Source: Gonocerus acuteangulatus
Taxonomy: Eukaryota > Arthropoda > Insecta > Hemiptera > Coreidae
Assembly (NCBI GenBank): GCA_946811695.1
Contig: OX328128.1
Span: 78,262,960-78,326,959, forward strand
Length of the DNA stretch: 64,000 nt
Direction: 5' to 3'
Made by a program: the position numbers and the translations under genes. The notes below the pieces were generated by a model, which made no database searches, was not told the origin of the DNA, and was given only the letters and a program-made list of their open reading frames with translations. Below, in pieces: positions 1 to 11,865 of this stretch (position 1 is its first letter; each line of letters begins with the position of its first letter).

Positions 1-954
1 AAAGAACTGTATTCTATTATTAATTGATTAACTTTAAATTATTAATACATTAACTATCCAAAATTTCGTTAAACATATTTTTTGTTTTAACTGTTGGTGG
101 CGTTCGGGGTGGAGGCGGGGCGCCTGGGTCGGCGGGAGCGATGGGCTTGGTTGGGGTTGGGCACGAGCCCCCCCCCCCCATTCGGTCTGTGAAGGTTTGG
201 TTGCCCTGGCACCAGCAAGCACACCTTCTATCATAGACCTAGTTGCCAGTCACCAGATGCGGGCTACTAAGGTAGAACTGGCACGGGGGACTCTCCTCGA
301 CCTTGGCTGGGTCCGCCTCCCGCTGGCCGTCGGGCTCTGTTTCCGCTTTCGATACTACCAACGGACCGACCAGGAGGCACAAATGACCCAATACTGGTTG
401 ACTGGCCTTTAAACTTCAATGAAAAAAAAAAAAGCCTAAAGTTACCAAAAATTACAAAGATAGGAAGTTTAAAAATTTATAAAAAAATAAGGGAACAAAT
501 ATTAGGGTTAAGAATACTTTTAATAAGGGCTGCTTAGCTAGGTTTATTGTCGTGCCAAAAATCAACTTTGACATAGATCCCCTTATGAGAAAAATTACCC
601 TCAAAAACGGCATTTTGAGAAATGTAAACAGTCGTTTTCAATGGAGGTTTTCAGGTATTGGACTTAAAAATATTCAAAAAGTGAAGATGACATAAAATAT
701 AGAGAAGACTATAAAAAAACAATGATGCTTGAATTATTAGTCTATGATTTGCCCGTCCTGAGAAAATGAGTTTTCCTCAAGAGCTTTTAAACTCAAAAAT
801 CAGCATACAAGGTGAGACAAAAATGGCTGCCATTTTCAAACGGTTAGCTATAAAAAAATTTTAAAAATGGTTTGGAACTACTGATTCCATATTTAATTGA
901 TGGTAAAAATATCAATTTTTTTTTAAATGGTTAAGCAACCAGATTATTTTTTTC
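1..954. other. no gene recognised
   Basis: The first 420 bp are locally GC-rich with a C run at 169-179; the frames there (to 412) show no domain. The remainder is AT-rich without recognisable elements. Confidence 0.6.
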
Positions 955-1426
<472 letters not shown>

Positions 1427-1895
1427 GATGGGATTTTATTAAGGGAAGTTGTGATGAGATAGTGCCGCCATTAAACATCGTCAGCCTTGAATAAACAGGA
1501 GAGTTTGTAGGAGCTAGGGTCGTCAAGTTGGTCACCAAACTTGGGGGCACGTCCACCAACTTTACCTTTATTGATGTTTCCCTGAGAGAATTAATTCCGC
1601 CTTCTAGTTGGCGAGTCCCCTTCATTGGATCGACTAGGCAATCCATCACTGCACGACCACCTGGTCCAAAGTGACTCTCCATAGAGGTAGGCCAATCTTC
1701 AGGAGCCACATAAGTCATTATGGCAACTTATTTCATCTTCTGAATCTAATATTGTATTTACCTTGAGACATAACTTTCCGCAATTATCTGTATCTAGATT
1801 AATCACCATTATGAGCAATTAATAGATTTATAACTTTTTGCGAGAGGATTCACCAACCGACGATTCATTTTGAAAACTATAAATTCAGAAAAATT
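1427..1895. other. unassigned open frame on the minus strand
   Basis: A 125-codon minus-strand frame (1341-1718) has no recognised motif and overlaps the repeat H end. I do not call it a gene. Confidence 0.4.
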
Positions 1896-2330
1896 CCAGT
1901 CGGACTTTTTCTAACTGTGCCATCTTAGCGCGTTTCCGTGTTTTTTCTTTTGAAGTTTAGTACAGTAATAGTTAGTTTTGATCATTCATGAAAAATCACC
2001 GACGCTAATAATTTTTAAAAAAAAATGACATACAGAGAAAACTGACTGTATCCGAAGCGGAAACAACTTATTCCACCTTCTCAATATTTTCCTGTAGAAG
2101 ACTCCTATTACACATACGTTGCTCAGTTACTGTCCTTGCACTACTAAAATTAAATGTAACTATAAACACAATATAATACCTAAAAATTAAAACAAAATTC
2201 TCTCACTTATATAAAACAAATCTATACAATATCATTTGAAGATATCGGCTGAATAACCAGTGGCATGGTCGCATATTACTTCATTTTGAACTCTATATTT
2301 TTAGAAATTGTCCTTGTAACGAATCACTTA
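1896..2330 (+). mobile_element. repeat H, diverged 5' part
   Basis: CAGTCGGACTTTTTCTAACTG, CATCTTAGCGCG and, further on, GAAGCGGAAACAACTTATTCC resemble the 5' section seen at 20985-21300. No ORF is present. Confidence 0.4.
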
Positions 2331-2582
2331 TAAATAAACATAAATTATAAAATACTAAAATAAACGTTTAAAAGAACTAAACCGACACATTTAAATTTTA
2401 AGGACCGGTTTTTTCAAATGAGATTGTTTTATCAAAAAAGTCCTTAGGGCGATTAGTAAAGGAATAGAAGCAGTTATTGGTGGGGTAAGATCTTTCGTTA
2501 AAAATAAAAAATAAAATCTCAAAGAGAAAAGATTAAGGCGCTACAACAGGAAACTGACAGAAGCGGAAATGACTCTCCCTTG

Positions 2583-2586
<4 letters not shown>

Positions 2587-2649
<63 letters not shown>

Positions 2650-2755
2650 TATATATATAGATCCCACAGACATACAGTTTTGCTGTATATATGATAATTG
2701 AAGACGACATGGGGAATTCTGAAATACAACGTGAATAAATATTTTAAAATGTAAT

Positions 2756-2820
<65 letters not shown>

Positions 2821-2826
2821 GTGTGT
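2587..2826. repeat. (TA)n and (TA)n(GT)n microsatellites
   Basis: TA from 2587 to 2659 and TA plus GT from 2756 to 2826, separated by about 95 bp of unique sequence. Confidence 0.95.
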
Positions 2827-3174
2827 AGTCCTGACGTAAGAATGGGAGGGTTGGAAGGCGGCAATATATAAAATAATAATTTAAATGAAACATACTAAAT
2901 AAGTTGTAATTGCATAACAATGAAGACATCCCAAAAAGAAATGACCATCCACAATGCCTATCGAATCATTTTTAACAACAAGGTCTTATATCTACCTTTG
3001 CTAACTAAAAATAATCCCCAGCTGCCTTAGAGCAATGTATTAATTCTTTACTCGCAGAATGTCACAATCCGGAGGTACATAGTCAGTATCATTGGCGCAA
3101 AACTGGCAGTCTTTAAAACATTTTGCTGGATCAGCGGTCACGGCTTTCTCAGCACTCCTTATCCGTTACACACT

Positions 3175-3175
<1 letters not shown>

Positions 3176-3223
<48 letters not shown>

Positions 3224-3236
3224 GCGTGTGTGTGTG
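3176..3236. repeat. (TA)n(GT)n microsatellite
   Basis: TA run ending in CACGCGTGTGTGTGTG. Confidence 0.95.
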
Positions 3237-3748
3237 TTCGTGTGAGTGGTATTTGCATCTTCTACCTCTTTTCTTCGAGGCTTTTTGGAATTTCAGAAGG
3301 AATTCTTCCTGAAAGTAAAGGTAGATATTTCTGTGGGTAGCTGGAACTGCCCTAACTCTGGAATTTCTTATGGCATTTATATTATTCTGCTGGAGACTTT
3401 TATTTCTAGATTATGGTATATAGGTTTTCTTAACATTTTTGTTTGAGAAAAAAATGCGGTCCAATCCTCTTGTTATACGAATTATAACACCACCGGAGTT
3501 GACCATTTGGTAGTTTCAGTAGGGGTTTTTAGGTTTTGCTAGGTCAAATAAATCGAGGCAATCACAGGTACTATTTAGCTCGTTCTGAATTTTGTTATTT
3601 CTATTTTTTGACAAAAATATCCGTGAGTTTGCCTCTAGTGTCGAATTTGGAGATGTTGTAATAACCTCATTCTTTCCTGATTGCCATAAAGATACTTCCA
3701 ATTTTATGCGTTTCCTCCCACCCTCCATAGAGAGGAAACCTGCTCATG

Positions 3749-3761
3749 AAGTTATATATAT

Positions 3762-3805
<44 letters not shown>

Positions 3806-4072
3806 GATATATTATCTAGAAAAGTCTAAGTACATCTAGAAAAGCCAAAATAAATTTGAAACCAAATAAGTAATATTAAAATCTAATAACACAAATCTGT
3901 AACTGTTCGGGTTCACAATTTCGGACCCGTGGTTCCGACCTGTGAGTCCTAGCCTATAACATCCCCCGGATCAAGACAAACATGTGTGCCAAATTTGGTC
4001 AAAATCGGATAAACGGTGTGGATTTGTATAAGGAACAAACATACAGACAGACAGCTGGTATGAAGACACGTG

Positions 4073-4131
<59 letters not shown>
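3749..4131. repeat. two (TA)n tracts with a dispersed-repeat piece between
   Basis: TA at 3749-3812 and 4075-4131. Between them GTGTGCCAAATTTGGTCAAA and ATCGGATAAACGG form a phrase seen again in part at 16670, part of a dispersed element related to repeat H. Confidence 0.75.
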
Positions 4132-4135
<4 letters not shown>

Positions 4136-4657
4136 TTTTCCGATTGCAGAATATTTGATTGATACTTCAAGTCTTGAATGGCGGGAAACGCGCTAAAAAT
4201 CCATTGCTTATTTGTTGTTTAATTTTCAAGAATTTTTCGCCTTGGTAAAATAAAGGCATATTAACCGGCAGGAAAAATAAATGACTACAATAACAATAAA
4301 CATTGGGCGTTGTATCCGTGTCGAAGAATGGCAGACAATAGGAGAGAGAAGAGAAAAGAGAGCAGTAGGTCAGAACGAGAATAACCAGAGATAAAACCTC
4401 CCCGGCCTTTGGCGTTCCAAGGAGATATGCAGCCTTACGCAATTCCATACCTCTTTCCCCTCGGTAGGGTAGCCGCTGGTGACGTCACAGTCTACCCTTT
4501 ATAAAGTCCTCTTTATACTGACTCAGCTTTATAGCATTTCTTCCGCTATAGAGACTTTCCTTCTTTTTCAGCTTCTTTATTATATTAAAAAAGTGCAGGA
4601 ACTTCGTCATCGTGATAAGAACGTAATGTAAACGCGTTAATTACGTTAATATAAAAA

Positions 4658-4753
4658 TATATATATATATTCGGCACTTTCGGATTGCGTCATGTGGGCA
4701 ACCTTATAAACGGCGTTCATCCCAATGGGGTGAGGGAGGAACCGCGCTAAAAA
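4658..4753 (+). mobile_element. repeat H, 3' terminus
   Basis: After (TA)n comes CGGCACTTTCGGATTG, CAACCTTATAAACGG and GGGAGGAACCGCGCTAAAA, the H 3' end. Confidence 0.7.
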
Positions 4754-5215
4754 AGACACGGGGCACCTTTCTAGGATTTCAGTATACCGCAAAGACTGTA
4801 AATATGCGTAAACAGCGACTTACTTTTGTTTTGTCTGCCCGACATTATTTTGATTTTGTGCAAATGTCTCTTATTACACGACATGCGCTGTTTGCTCTAG
4901 AAATAGCTTATTTCCAGCTTTAAGAAACACTCCCGATTTGGATAATACAATTCCTAAATACGTTCTTTCTGATGTCGTACTTATAATATGTGTGCCATAA
5001 GACTTCAATGCATTTTCTTTTTTTAAGGCCTTCTCGACTAAATACTAGTGTACTAGATTTGCTAAACATAAGAGTTTAGCGTTTTCATCTTTGCTTGCAT
5101 ATCCTAGTGTGAGTTTGAAACAGTGGCGGCTAAAAGGGAGGGATTAGCCCCCCCCCAGGATTAAAATTCAGTTAAGTTAGAATTTTTTTAGGCAAATTAA
5201 TAGTAATAAGTTCTA

Positions 5216-5447
5216 ATTGAAGGGTTCGGAGCAAAATAGTTCCAAGCAACATTTTTAACAAAACTTAACTGTAGCTGCTTAGTGATGGATATTATGTGGG
5301 ACTATCAGTTTAAATCGTTAGGGGAAACAAGATTAAGTATTTTAGTAGCGTAGACTGATAGTCAAACATAATATCCAACATATAATAGCTACAGTTAAGT
5401 ATTGTTAAAAATGTTGCTTGGCACTGTTTTGCTCCGACCCCTTCAAT
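5216..5447. mobile_element. 232-bp MITE, TIR ATTGAAGGGTTCGGAGC
   Basis: Inverted repeats of about 60 bp, containing GAGCAAAATAGT, CAAGCAACATTTTTAAC and TTAACTGTAGCT, are found at both ends with few mismatches. The element is flanked by TA. The centre also pairs (GGACTATCAG with CTGATAGTC). Confidence 0.8.
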
Positions 5448-5501
5448 TAATGTATGTTCTTAGTTTATCAAATACTTCCTTAATGATTTCCAGGTGCCTG
5501 G

Positions 5502-5880
5502 TTATAAAAATTTGATTCTACACCCCCAGACCCCGTAATCCCGTACTAAATTAGCCCCCGCCCCTCCCAGAAATGTTTGTCTGGAAGAGAGAAGCATTAT
5601 CACGTCAGTATCTCTGCCGATATTTATTCCTCGGACTCCCTCGGCCCTAAAATATTCCTCCAGGTCGGCTATGTACATATTGAATAAGTAAGGACTAAGA
5701 GTTTGCCCCTGTAACACGCCTTCGAATATTTCTAGCTCAGTATCCAACTCCTGATTTATGAGCAACAGGCAAGCTTGATTGTAAATGGCTCGCATAATCC
5801 TCTAGTATTTTGCACTTACACCCATTTTAAACAGTCCGTGGTATAGAATATGGTGCTGGATTGAGTCAAAATAAATATAT
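5502..5880 (-). pseudogene. LINE reverse transcriptase fragment
   Basis: On the minus strand the frame reads FDSIQHHILYHGLFKMG, a stop, then MRAIYNQACLLLINQ, and GVLQGQTLSPYLFNMYI, the RT motif around the conserved QG.LSP. The catalytic Y-DD box is degraded to DTDVIMLL. It is about 125 codons, bounded by repeat H on one side and a MITE region on the other. The clade cannot be decided from so short a piece. Confidence 0.75.
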
Positions 5881-6832
5881 TTGTCTGTTCGTTCTCCTGC
5901 CGGCTCAAAAGTGGTCTGATTTTGATTAAATATGCTACAAAAATCTTACCTCTAATTTAAAAGGTTGAGTTCTTTAACCGACAGAATCCGTCCAACGGAA
6001 CATAGTTTTTGGAGCGAAATTCACTAGAAAAAAATCGGACCGCTTACGTTTTCGAATTCATATGCTTGCTGGTACTCGTTTTATACGTTCCTTAGCGTAG
6101 GAAAACGAATAAAAGCATTTTTTGGGATATCGGTAACTGTTATCGAAAAACATTGAAAGATCTACTTTTCCAAACTAATTTTCAATTTGGGTATTCAGAA
6201 ACGAATTTGGGTATTCAGAAATTGATTCAGTAGAAACTTGATCGACGTTTTGTTGCGTTTGGAGGTAAGTAAGGATTCGAAAGAAAAATGTTAATAACGG
6301 CCATGAAACATTTTCGGATCTTAGTACATTTTCTGAAATATCTCGGAAACGGTTGGGAAATTGTGGAAGGTAGAAGGATCACTAAATTCCCTACAAATAA
6401 AGTTCAGTTGTAATTTTCGATGGGGCGATGTCAATCCGAGATATAAGTGCTTAAATCTTCCAAATTGTTAGTTTTGTTCTTTTCAACGGGGTTTACCTAA
6501 CTTTTTAAGTGGTTGTTGTTTCTTTAATTGCTTTTAACAGTAAATTTTAGTGAAACAAGGTAAGAAAATTAAAACATTGTTATACTGTTTCCAAGAGCGA
6601 ACGCTGTGACAGAGGATGGAGTATTTTTCGCTTAGGATATTGCCAGTTTCCTGTTACGGCGCTTAAACTCTTACATTACTTCTTACTTCTCGTTGAAGGT
6701 TTTATCTTTTTTTTTTTTCACGAAAGATCAAAACCTACCAATAACTGCTTCTGTTCCTTTACTAATAGCACTAGGGATATGAACAGAACCGCGCTAAGAT
6801 GACGCAGTTCCTGCGAGTCGGACTTTTTTAAT
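5870..6832 (-). mobile_element. repeat H copy, minus strand
   Basis: It runs from TTGTCTGTTCGTTCTCC (microsatellite side) through the body to CACTAGGGATATGAACAGAA and CCTGCGAGTCGGACTTTTT (5' hairpin side). The 3' hairpin is missing, replaced by the RT fragment. Confidence 0.75.
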
Positions 6833-7164
6833 ATTAGTAAGAAGATCGGTTCTGCCCTTTGAGCTAGAGCTGAAGACTTCCACTCTCGGGTATTATAAGG
6901 ACTATTACCCTAGAAGAAGAAGGGGTACAAGAAGCTGGAAGGGTAAATGCCCCTGTTCGGGATAAAACGGCTCCCATTTGACCCTAAACGCCTGCCTTTA
7001 ATGGTCCTTTTAGCCCGAATCCTGTTTGGTTTTTCCTCCTGGACTATCGGGTCGCTTTCTTATCCTCTCTAGCATCATGGAAAATATTTCCCTTCACACT
7101 CTCGCCGAACATATCCTCTCAGGAAATGGAGGATTTCCAAGCCGGCATTGTCAGTTTTTTCGGA

Positions 7165-8052
7165 AGACCGAGAATGAGAGAGAGGAAGAGCGAGAGTTAG
7201 AGGAGATGGACCAGGAGGGAGAGGGAGAGTGAGAGGCAGGGAAAAGAGAGAGGAAGGGGGAGAGATAGGGACAGTGAGAGGAGAGAGACTGGGAGTGAGA
7301 GGAGATAGTGCGAGTGAGAGAGGGAGAATGAGGAGAGAGACCAGGAGTGAGAGGCATGGAAAAGAGGGAGGGTGAGGGAGAGTGAGAGGCAGGGAAAAGA
7401 GAGAGGAAGAGAGAGTGAGGGAGAGTGAGAGGAGAGAGACCGGGAGGGAGAGGATACAGGGAGAGTGAGAGGGAGGGAGAGGAGATAGTGCGAGTGAGAG
7501 AGGGTGAGTGAGAGGAGAGAGACCGGGAGGGAGAGGAGAGTGGAAGAGTGAGAGTGAGAGAGAGGAGAGAGTGCGAGTGAGAGAGGGTGAGGAGAGAGAC
7601 CGGGAGGGAGAGGAGAGAGTGAGAGGGAGGGAGAGGAGATAGTGCGAGTGAGAGAGGGAGAGTGAGAGGAGAGAGGCCGGGAGGGAGAGGAGATAGTGCG
7701 AGTGAGAGAGGGAGAGTGAAAGGAGAGAGGCCGGGAGGGAGAGGAGATAGTGCGAGTGAGAGAGGGAGAGTGAGAGGAGAGAGACCGGGAGGGAGAGGAG
7801 AGTGGGAGAGTGAGAGTGAGAGAGAGGAGAGAGTGCGAGTGAGAGAGGGAGAGTGAGAGGAGAGAGGCCGGGAGGGAGAGGAGATAGTGCGAGTGAGAGA
7901 GGGAGAGTGAGAGGAGAGAGACCGGGAGGGAGAGGAGAGTGAGAGAGTGAGAGTGAGAGAGAGGAGAGAGTGCGAGTGAGAGAGGGTGAGGAGAGAGACT
8001 GGGAGGGAGAGTGAGAGAGGGAGGGAGAAGAGTGATGGGGAGGGAGAGGGGA
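7165..8052. repeat. GA-rich minisatellite, 54-bp unit in part
   Basis: Nearly pure purine strand. ATAGTGCGAGTGAGAG recurs at 7639, 7693 and 7747 (period 54) and irregularly elsewhere. The unit contains GGAGAGAGGCCGGGAGGGAG. The ORFs on either strand are products of the repeat. Confidence 0.9.
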
Positions 8053-9944
8053 TATTCTTTAATTGGAGACAGGCAATATTTTGAAATAATGGAATCTCGC
8101 TGCTGTATTTTTAAAAGTCTGCTGGATTCGTGCCAAAGTCTCCAAATCCCCTTAATTATATACTGGGAATTAATGATTCACGAAAGACTTTTTATCTCAT
8201 TCGACATATGATTTTCGTAGCTTGGTTATTCTTCATAGATAAACTTCTCTCAAGGGGAGATATTGAATTCCAAAACGTCACATTATTTTTTCGCTTACAA
8301 ATATTTAGCCTCTTCCAGACTGGGAAAAATCATTATTTTTTGTTTTCAATGATATTCACTATATTAGGGTTTCTTGGGGTGCTGATTTTAAATCTGCTAT
8401 TATTTTTGGTGTAAAAAAATGTGTAATACTAGTTTACTTGAAAACGTAAGCATATTTTTGAATATATTTGATGAAATATAAATTATTGTTTAATGATTAT
8501 ATTTTTCTTTTAATCTACTCTATAAAACAAATGAATTGGTGAAAGAATCATGTCGATATTATTTTCTAAACTCGATATAAAAAATAAAGCACTTTCAACC
8601 TATTTTATTTCCTGGCTCCTAAGGCGCATTGGGCGGAACGCTCGGACACGTGTCGATTATTTTTCGATGTAGAATCACCAGAAAAAAATTGGTCCAAATC
8701 GGTGACCCCATCGCTATATACTCCCCTTGTAAGTCGGATTTATGCAGATACTCTTACAGGCCAAATGGCTTGGCAACAATAAAAATTAAAAAAAAGAGAA
8801 TAAAAAATATTAGAAGACTCAAAACCTACCTAATCATAATAAAATATGAGGAGAAAGACCAAAAGTTATATTGTCCTGTTTTTATAACGCAAAATTAAAA
8901 CCTGAACCTATTTGTTGAAAATAATTCACCATAATGATTTTCCTACGTCATCTTATCACGCGTAACGTTTACAACATATTTATGTTCTCTACGCTAAAAA
9001 TACAAATCTAAAAATGTTGGTCCTTCTACTGACATTTTGAAAAACAATTACGATAACGTTCTTCGAGATATTGAGCATTGTTTACTTTATCGGAATTCAC
9101 TTCCTACAAGTATGGGAAATTTAATTCCCAGTCCAATCTCATATGTATGTATAAAAAGTATTCAAGTTTGAATATGTTTTATTATCGTATTACATGTTGA
9201 TATAATAATATATATTTATTTACAAGTTTAATTGTCCGGTAAATTAGTTGTTAAATATTATCAATAAATTACAAATGAAATTCCATTCCTAAAGATTTAT
9301 ATATTAAATAAACTTGGACTTTGTGCATAGGAGCGATAAATGGACTTGACCATGAAGGTTATTATTTCCGCCCATAGAGGTAGGAACAATAGAATGTAGA
9401 ATCTCTTTGCCGTCGGTCGTTCCGAGCTCTTTGGAATGCTGCCAGAACCTGCCGCGGCCTTCTGAATAACCCCGTTGATCTAGATAAATTAAACCTCTTA
9501 GCTGTGCTTGTAAAATTTATACAAACTGATATTGTGTTACGTCAATTGTTTTGTCGCTCGATTTCGAAGTAATAATGATTAGTGATTATTTTCCGCCCAG
9601 TTTTGACTAATTTGTTTTGAATGACACATACAGTAGACACGTTGTCTACTTTTTCGTCTCGATGTAGCACTATATCTGCTAAAAGATAAATTATTTTTGA
9701 AAAATGAATTTGATGGAGAAATAAGTTTAATAGAAAATTTGCAAAAGCATTCGCATTTCTGTACCTATTCATTTTATGATAATGAAATTGAATTGGAAAG
9801 CTCTGAATAGAAAATCTTATTACCGTTATTTTGGTATTACAGCTCTAGGTCACTTAGGACGTAATATTTTTCTGGATCCCATCCTACTTCTTCTGTTACG
9901 TGTCCATTTTCTAATCATTAATTCTTTTTTAATTTTTATTTTTT
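8053..9944. other. AT-rich DNA, no feature recognised
   Basis: Several short open frames (8011-8414, 8629-8898, 9542-9772) show no domain or start context. 8640-8720 resembles the CAAATC-GGT phrase of repeat H and may be an old copy. Confidence 0.5.
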
Positions 9945-10110
9945 AGGGTGCTTCTGCATTTAGGGCATTAGCGCCGGGCTACCTATAGGTTATCACCCTT
10001 CTAAAACATATGAATAAACTCAACCTGCTGAAGCTGGGACTCAAACCCATATTTCCCGCATTAGAATCCAAAGCTTTAGCACTATACCACAGGCAGATCT
10101 CTTATTTAAT
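9945..10110 (-). mobile_element. SINE-like piece, minus strand
   Basis: The minus strand reads TGTGGTATAGTGCTAAAGC and GGGTTTGAGTCCCAGC, a weak A box and a B box, then GGTGATAACCTATAGGTAGC and GGCGCTAATGCCCTAAATG before an A-rich end. Related degraded sequence is at 39747-39875. Confidence 0.55.
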
Positions 10111-10162
10111 TTAAATTTCGTTGATAAATTTATACAATTAACTTATTTCTCTAATCAAAATT

Positions 10163-10345
10163 GAGGAGGCCCGATGGCCGCGAATGTTAAGGCTTGAGCA
10201 GCCTCGTCCAAGGTTGTGGATTCGATTCCCGCTAGGGTTGAAGGCTATTCTTCTTGTCCATGCTAGAAAAAGGTGGCAACCTCGAATTTGGCCTTTCCAC
10301 AGGATGTATAACGCATGTAGATGACAATATTTTATGGGGTGAAAC
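10163..10345 (+). mobile_element. tRNA-like SINE head and body
   Basis: GGCCCGATGGCCGCGAATG and GGATTCGATTCCCGCTAGGG resemble tRNA-gene boxes A and B. The body continues TTGAAGGCTATTCTTCTTG and GTAGATGACAATATTTTATG. Only one copy is in the window, so its limits are uncertain. Confidence 0.5.
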
Positions 10346-10825
10346 TAGACCAAAAATTTAGTTAAGTGCTGCCACACGCATGTTCCTATCTGTTTTTGTT
10401 CCAGACACTCCCAATTTTCGCGGCTTGTACACATTATGTTTCAACGTTACATTACCTTTTTTTAAAAGCAGCAATAAATTTGCTTTATAGCTAATGCACT
10501 TTCAATGTTTACGCGTGTCTTTTTTGAGCCGCAATAATTGTTCAAAACGTTTATATTTATAAAAAAAAGTCTAGTTAGTGACAAATTTTCGGTAATCACT
10601 ACTCTTCCAAAAACAATTCTGTAAACTGCCACAAAAGTTGTAAATTTTAATTAACTTTCAACCGGTTTACTCAGAACTGAGATTAGCTCTCAATTTCATA
10701 ATGTAATTGGATGGAAATGTAGTGGGGAAAAATATTAAGAAATAAAACTAATATTATATTTATTTTTGTGATTTTATCAGAAATATCTTGAATAAAGTTG
10801 TGAAATCGTGCTATGTAGAACATAC

Positions 10826-11211
10826 GAGGCGTTGCGGATACGAAGGGCGAACTCAACAAAAGGTATTTTTGAGAAAAATGCGTTTGAATATTTTTTTCCA
10901 TGAGGGCAAACTACATTAGAATATATTCAAATCATTTTTTCGTCGTGATATGTCTTATTGTTTAAATTATATAATAATAGACCAGGAATTATTGTGAACT
11001 TCACTTCACGAACGAAAAGATCATTTTATTTATATCATCAACCAGCGGACCGGTAGCTAGATTTTTTCATTCTCTGTGTATTTTGAGGGGGAAAGAAGGG
11101 CGAACTTAACATGAAAAATATACCTGTAGATTCTTTGAAGTGTCTAGATTCGGATGGCGAAAAATAAAATTGACCTGATGTTGAGTTTGCCCTTCGTATT
11201 CACAAAGCCTC
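10826..11211. mobile_element. 386-bp MITE-like element with GAGGC ends
   Basis: GAGGCGTTGCGGATACGAAG and GGCGAACTCAACA at the left match the right end in reverse (GAGGCTTTGTGAATACGAAG, GGCAAACTCAACA) at most positions over about 35 bp. A further GAAGGGCGAACTTAACATG is at 11094. The flanks share TA. Confidence 0.6.
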
Positions 11212-11865
11212 ATATGAATTCGAAAGCTTATTTAATTCTCTATAAAAACGGTTTTGCGGCGCTAAAGGTCGTTGCGTCCTAAAAAAAAAAAAAAAATATA
11301 TATATATGAAATGAAACAAACGGCTGCTGGCGCCTTCTTTTCATTGGGATTTAATTTCCATAAATATCTCTTCATATGTAGATATAATATTGTAGATGCG
11401 GCAGAATGTTTTTTCTGGATATTAAGGAAATACATTCAGGTTTTTAGTAAATAAATGGAGGAGGTTGAAAGAAAAATATTTTCAGTTTGTATTAAAAGCA
11501 TTTAAAAAAATAGCTACTTTCCTTCGGAGGAAAATGCTAAAAATAAAATTCTTTTTCATCCACGAGGTAGCCTCTATTTTTAATTTTCTAGATAAACAAT
11601 TTGATTAAATGTAAATAGTATTTGACCGGGCTTTGTCAATTATCAATCCAAATTCTTTTTTACAGGGAAAAGGAGCATTTAATTTAATTTTTAATTTCAG
11701 CCTTTGCATTAAAAGGAAATCCCTAATTGGAAAATTAAAACATTTATATTTCCTGCAAGTCTAAGTTCTTCATAAATAACCTTTTACATTTTAGGAGTCT
11801 TGAACAAAATATTACTTGAACTTCTTATATAAATTGCTTCCTTTTTAGAGCGATTTCTCCGAGCA

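Noticed and set aside
7662..8052. Open frames in the GA-rich tract (Arg/Glu-rich peptides)
   Set aside because: Low-complexity purine repeat keeps several frames open by chance, on both strands.
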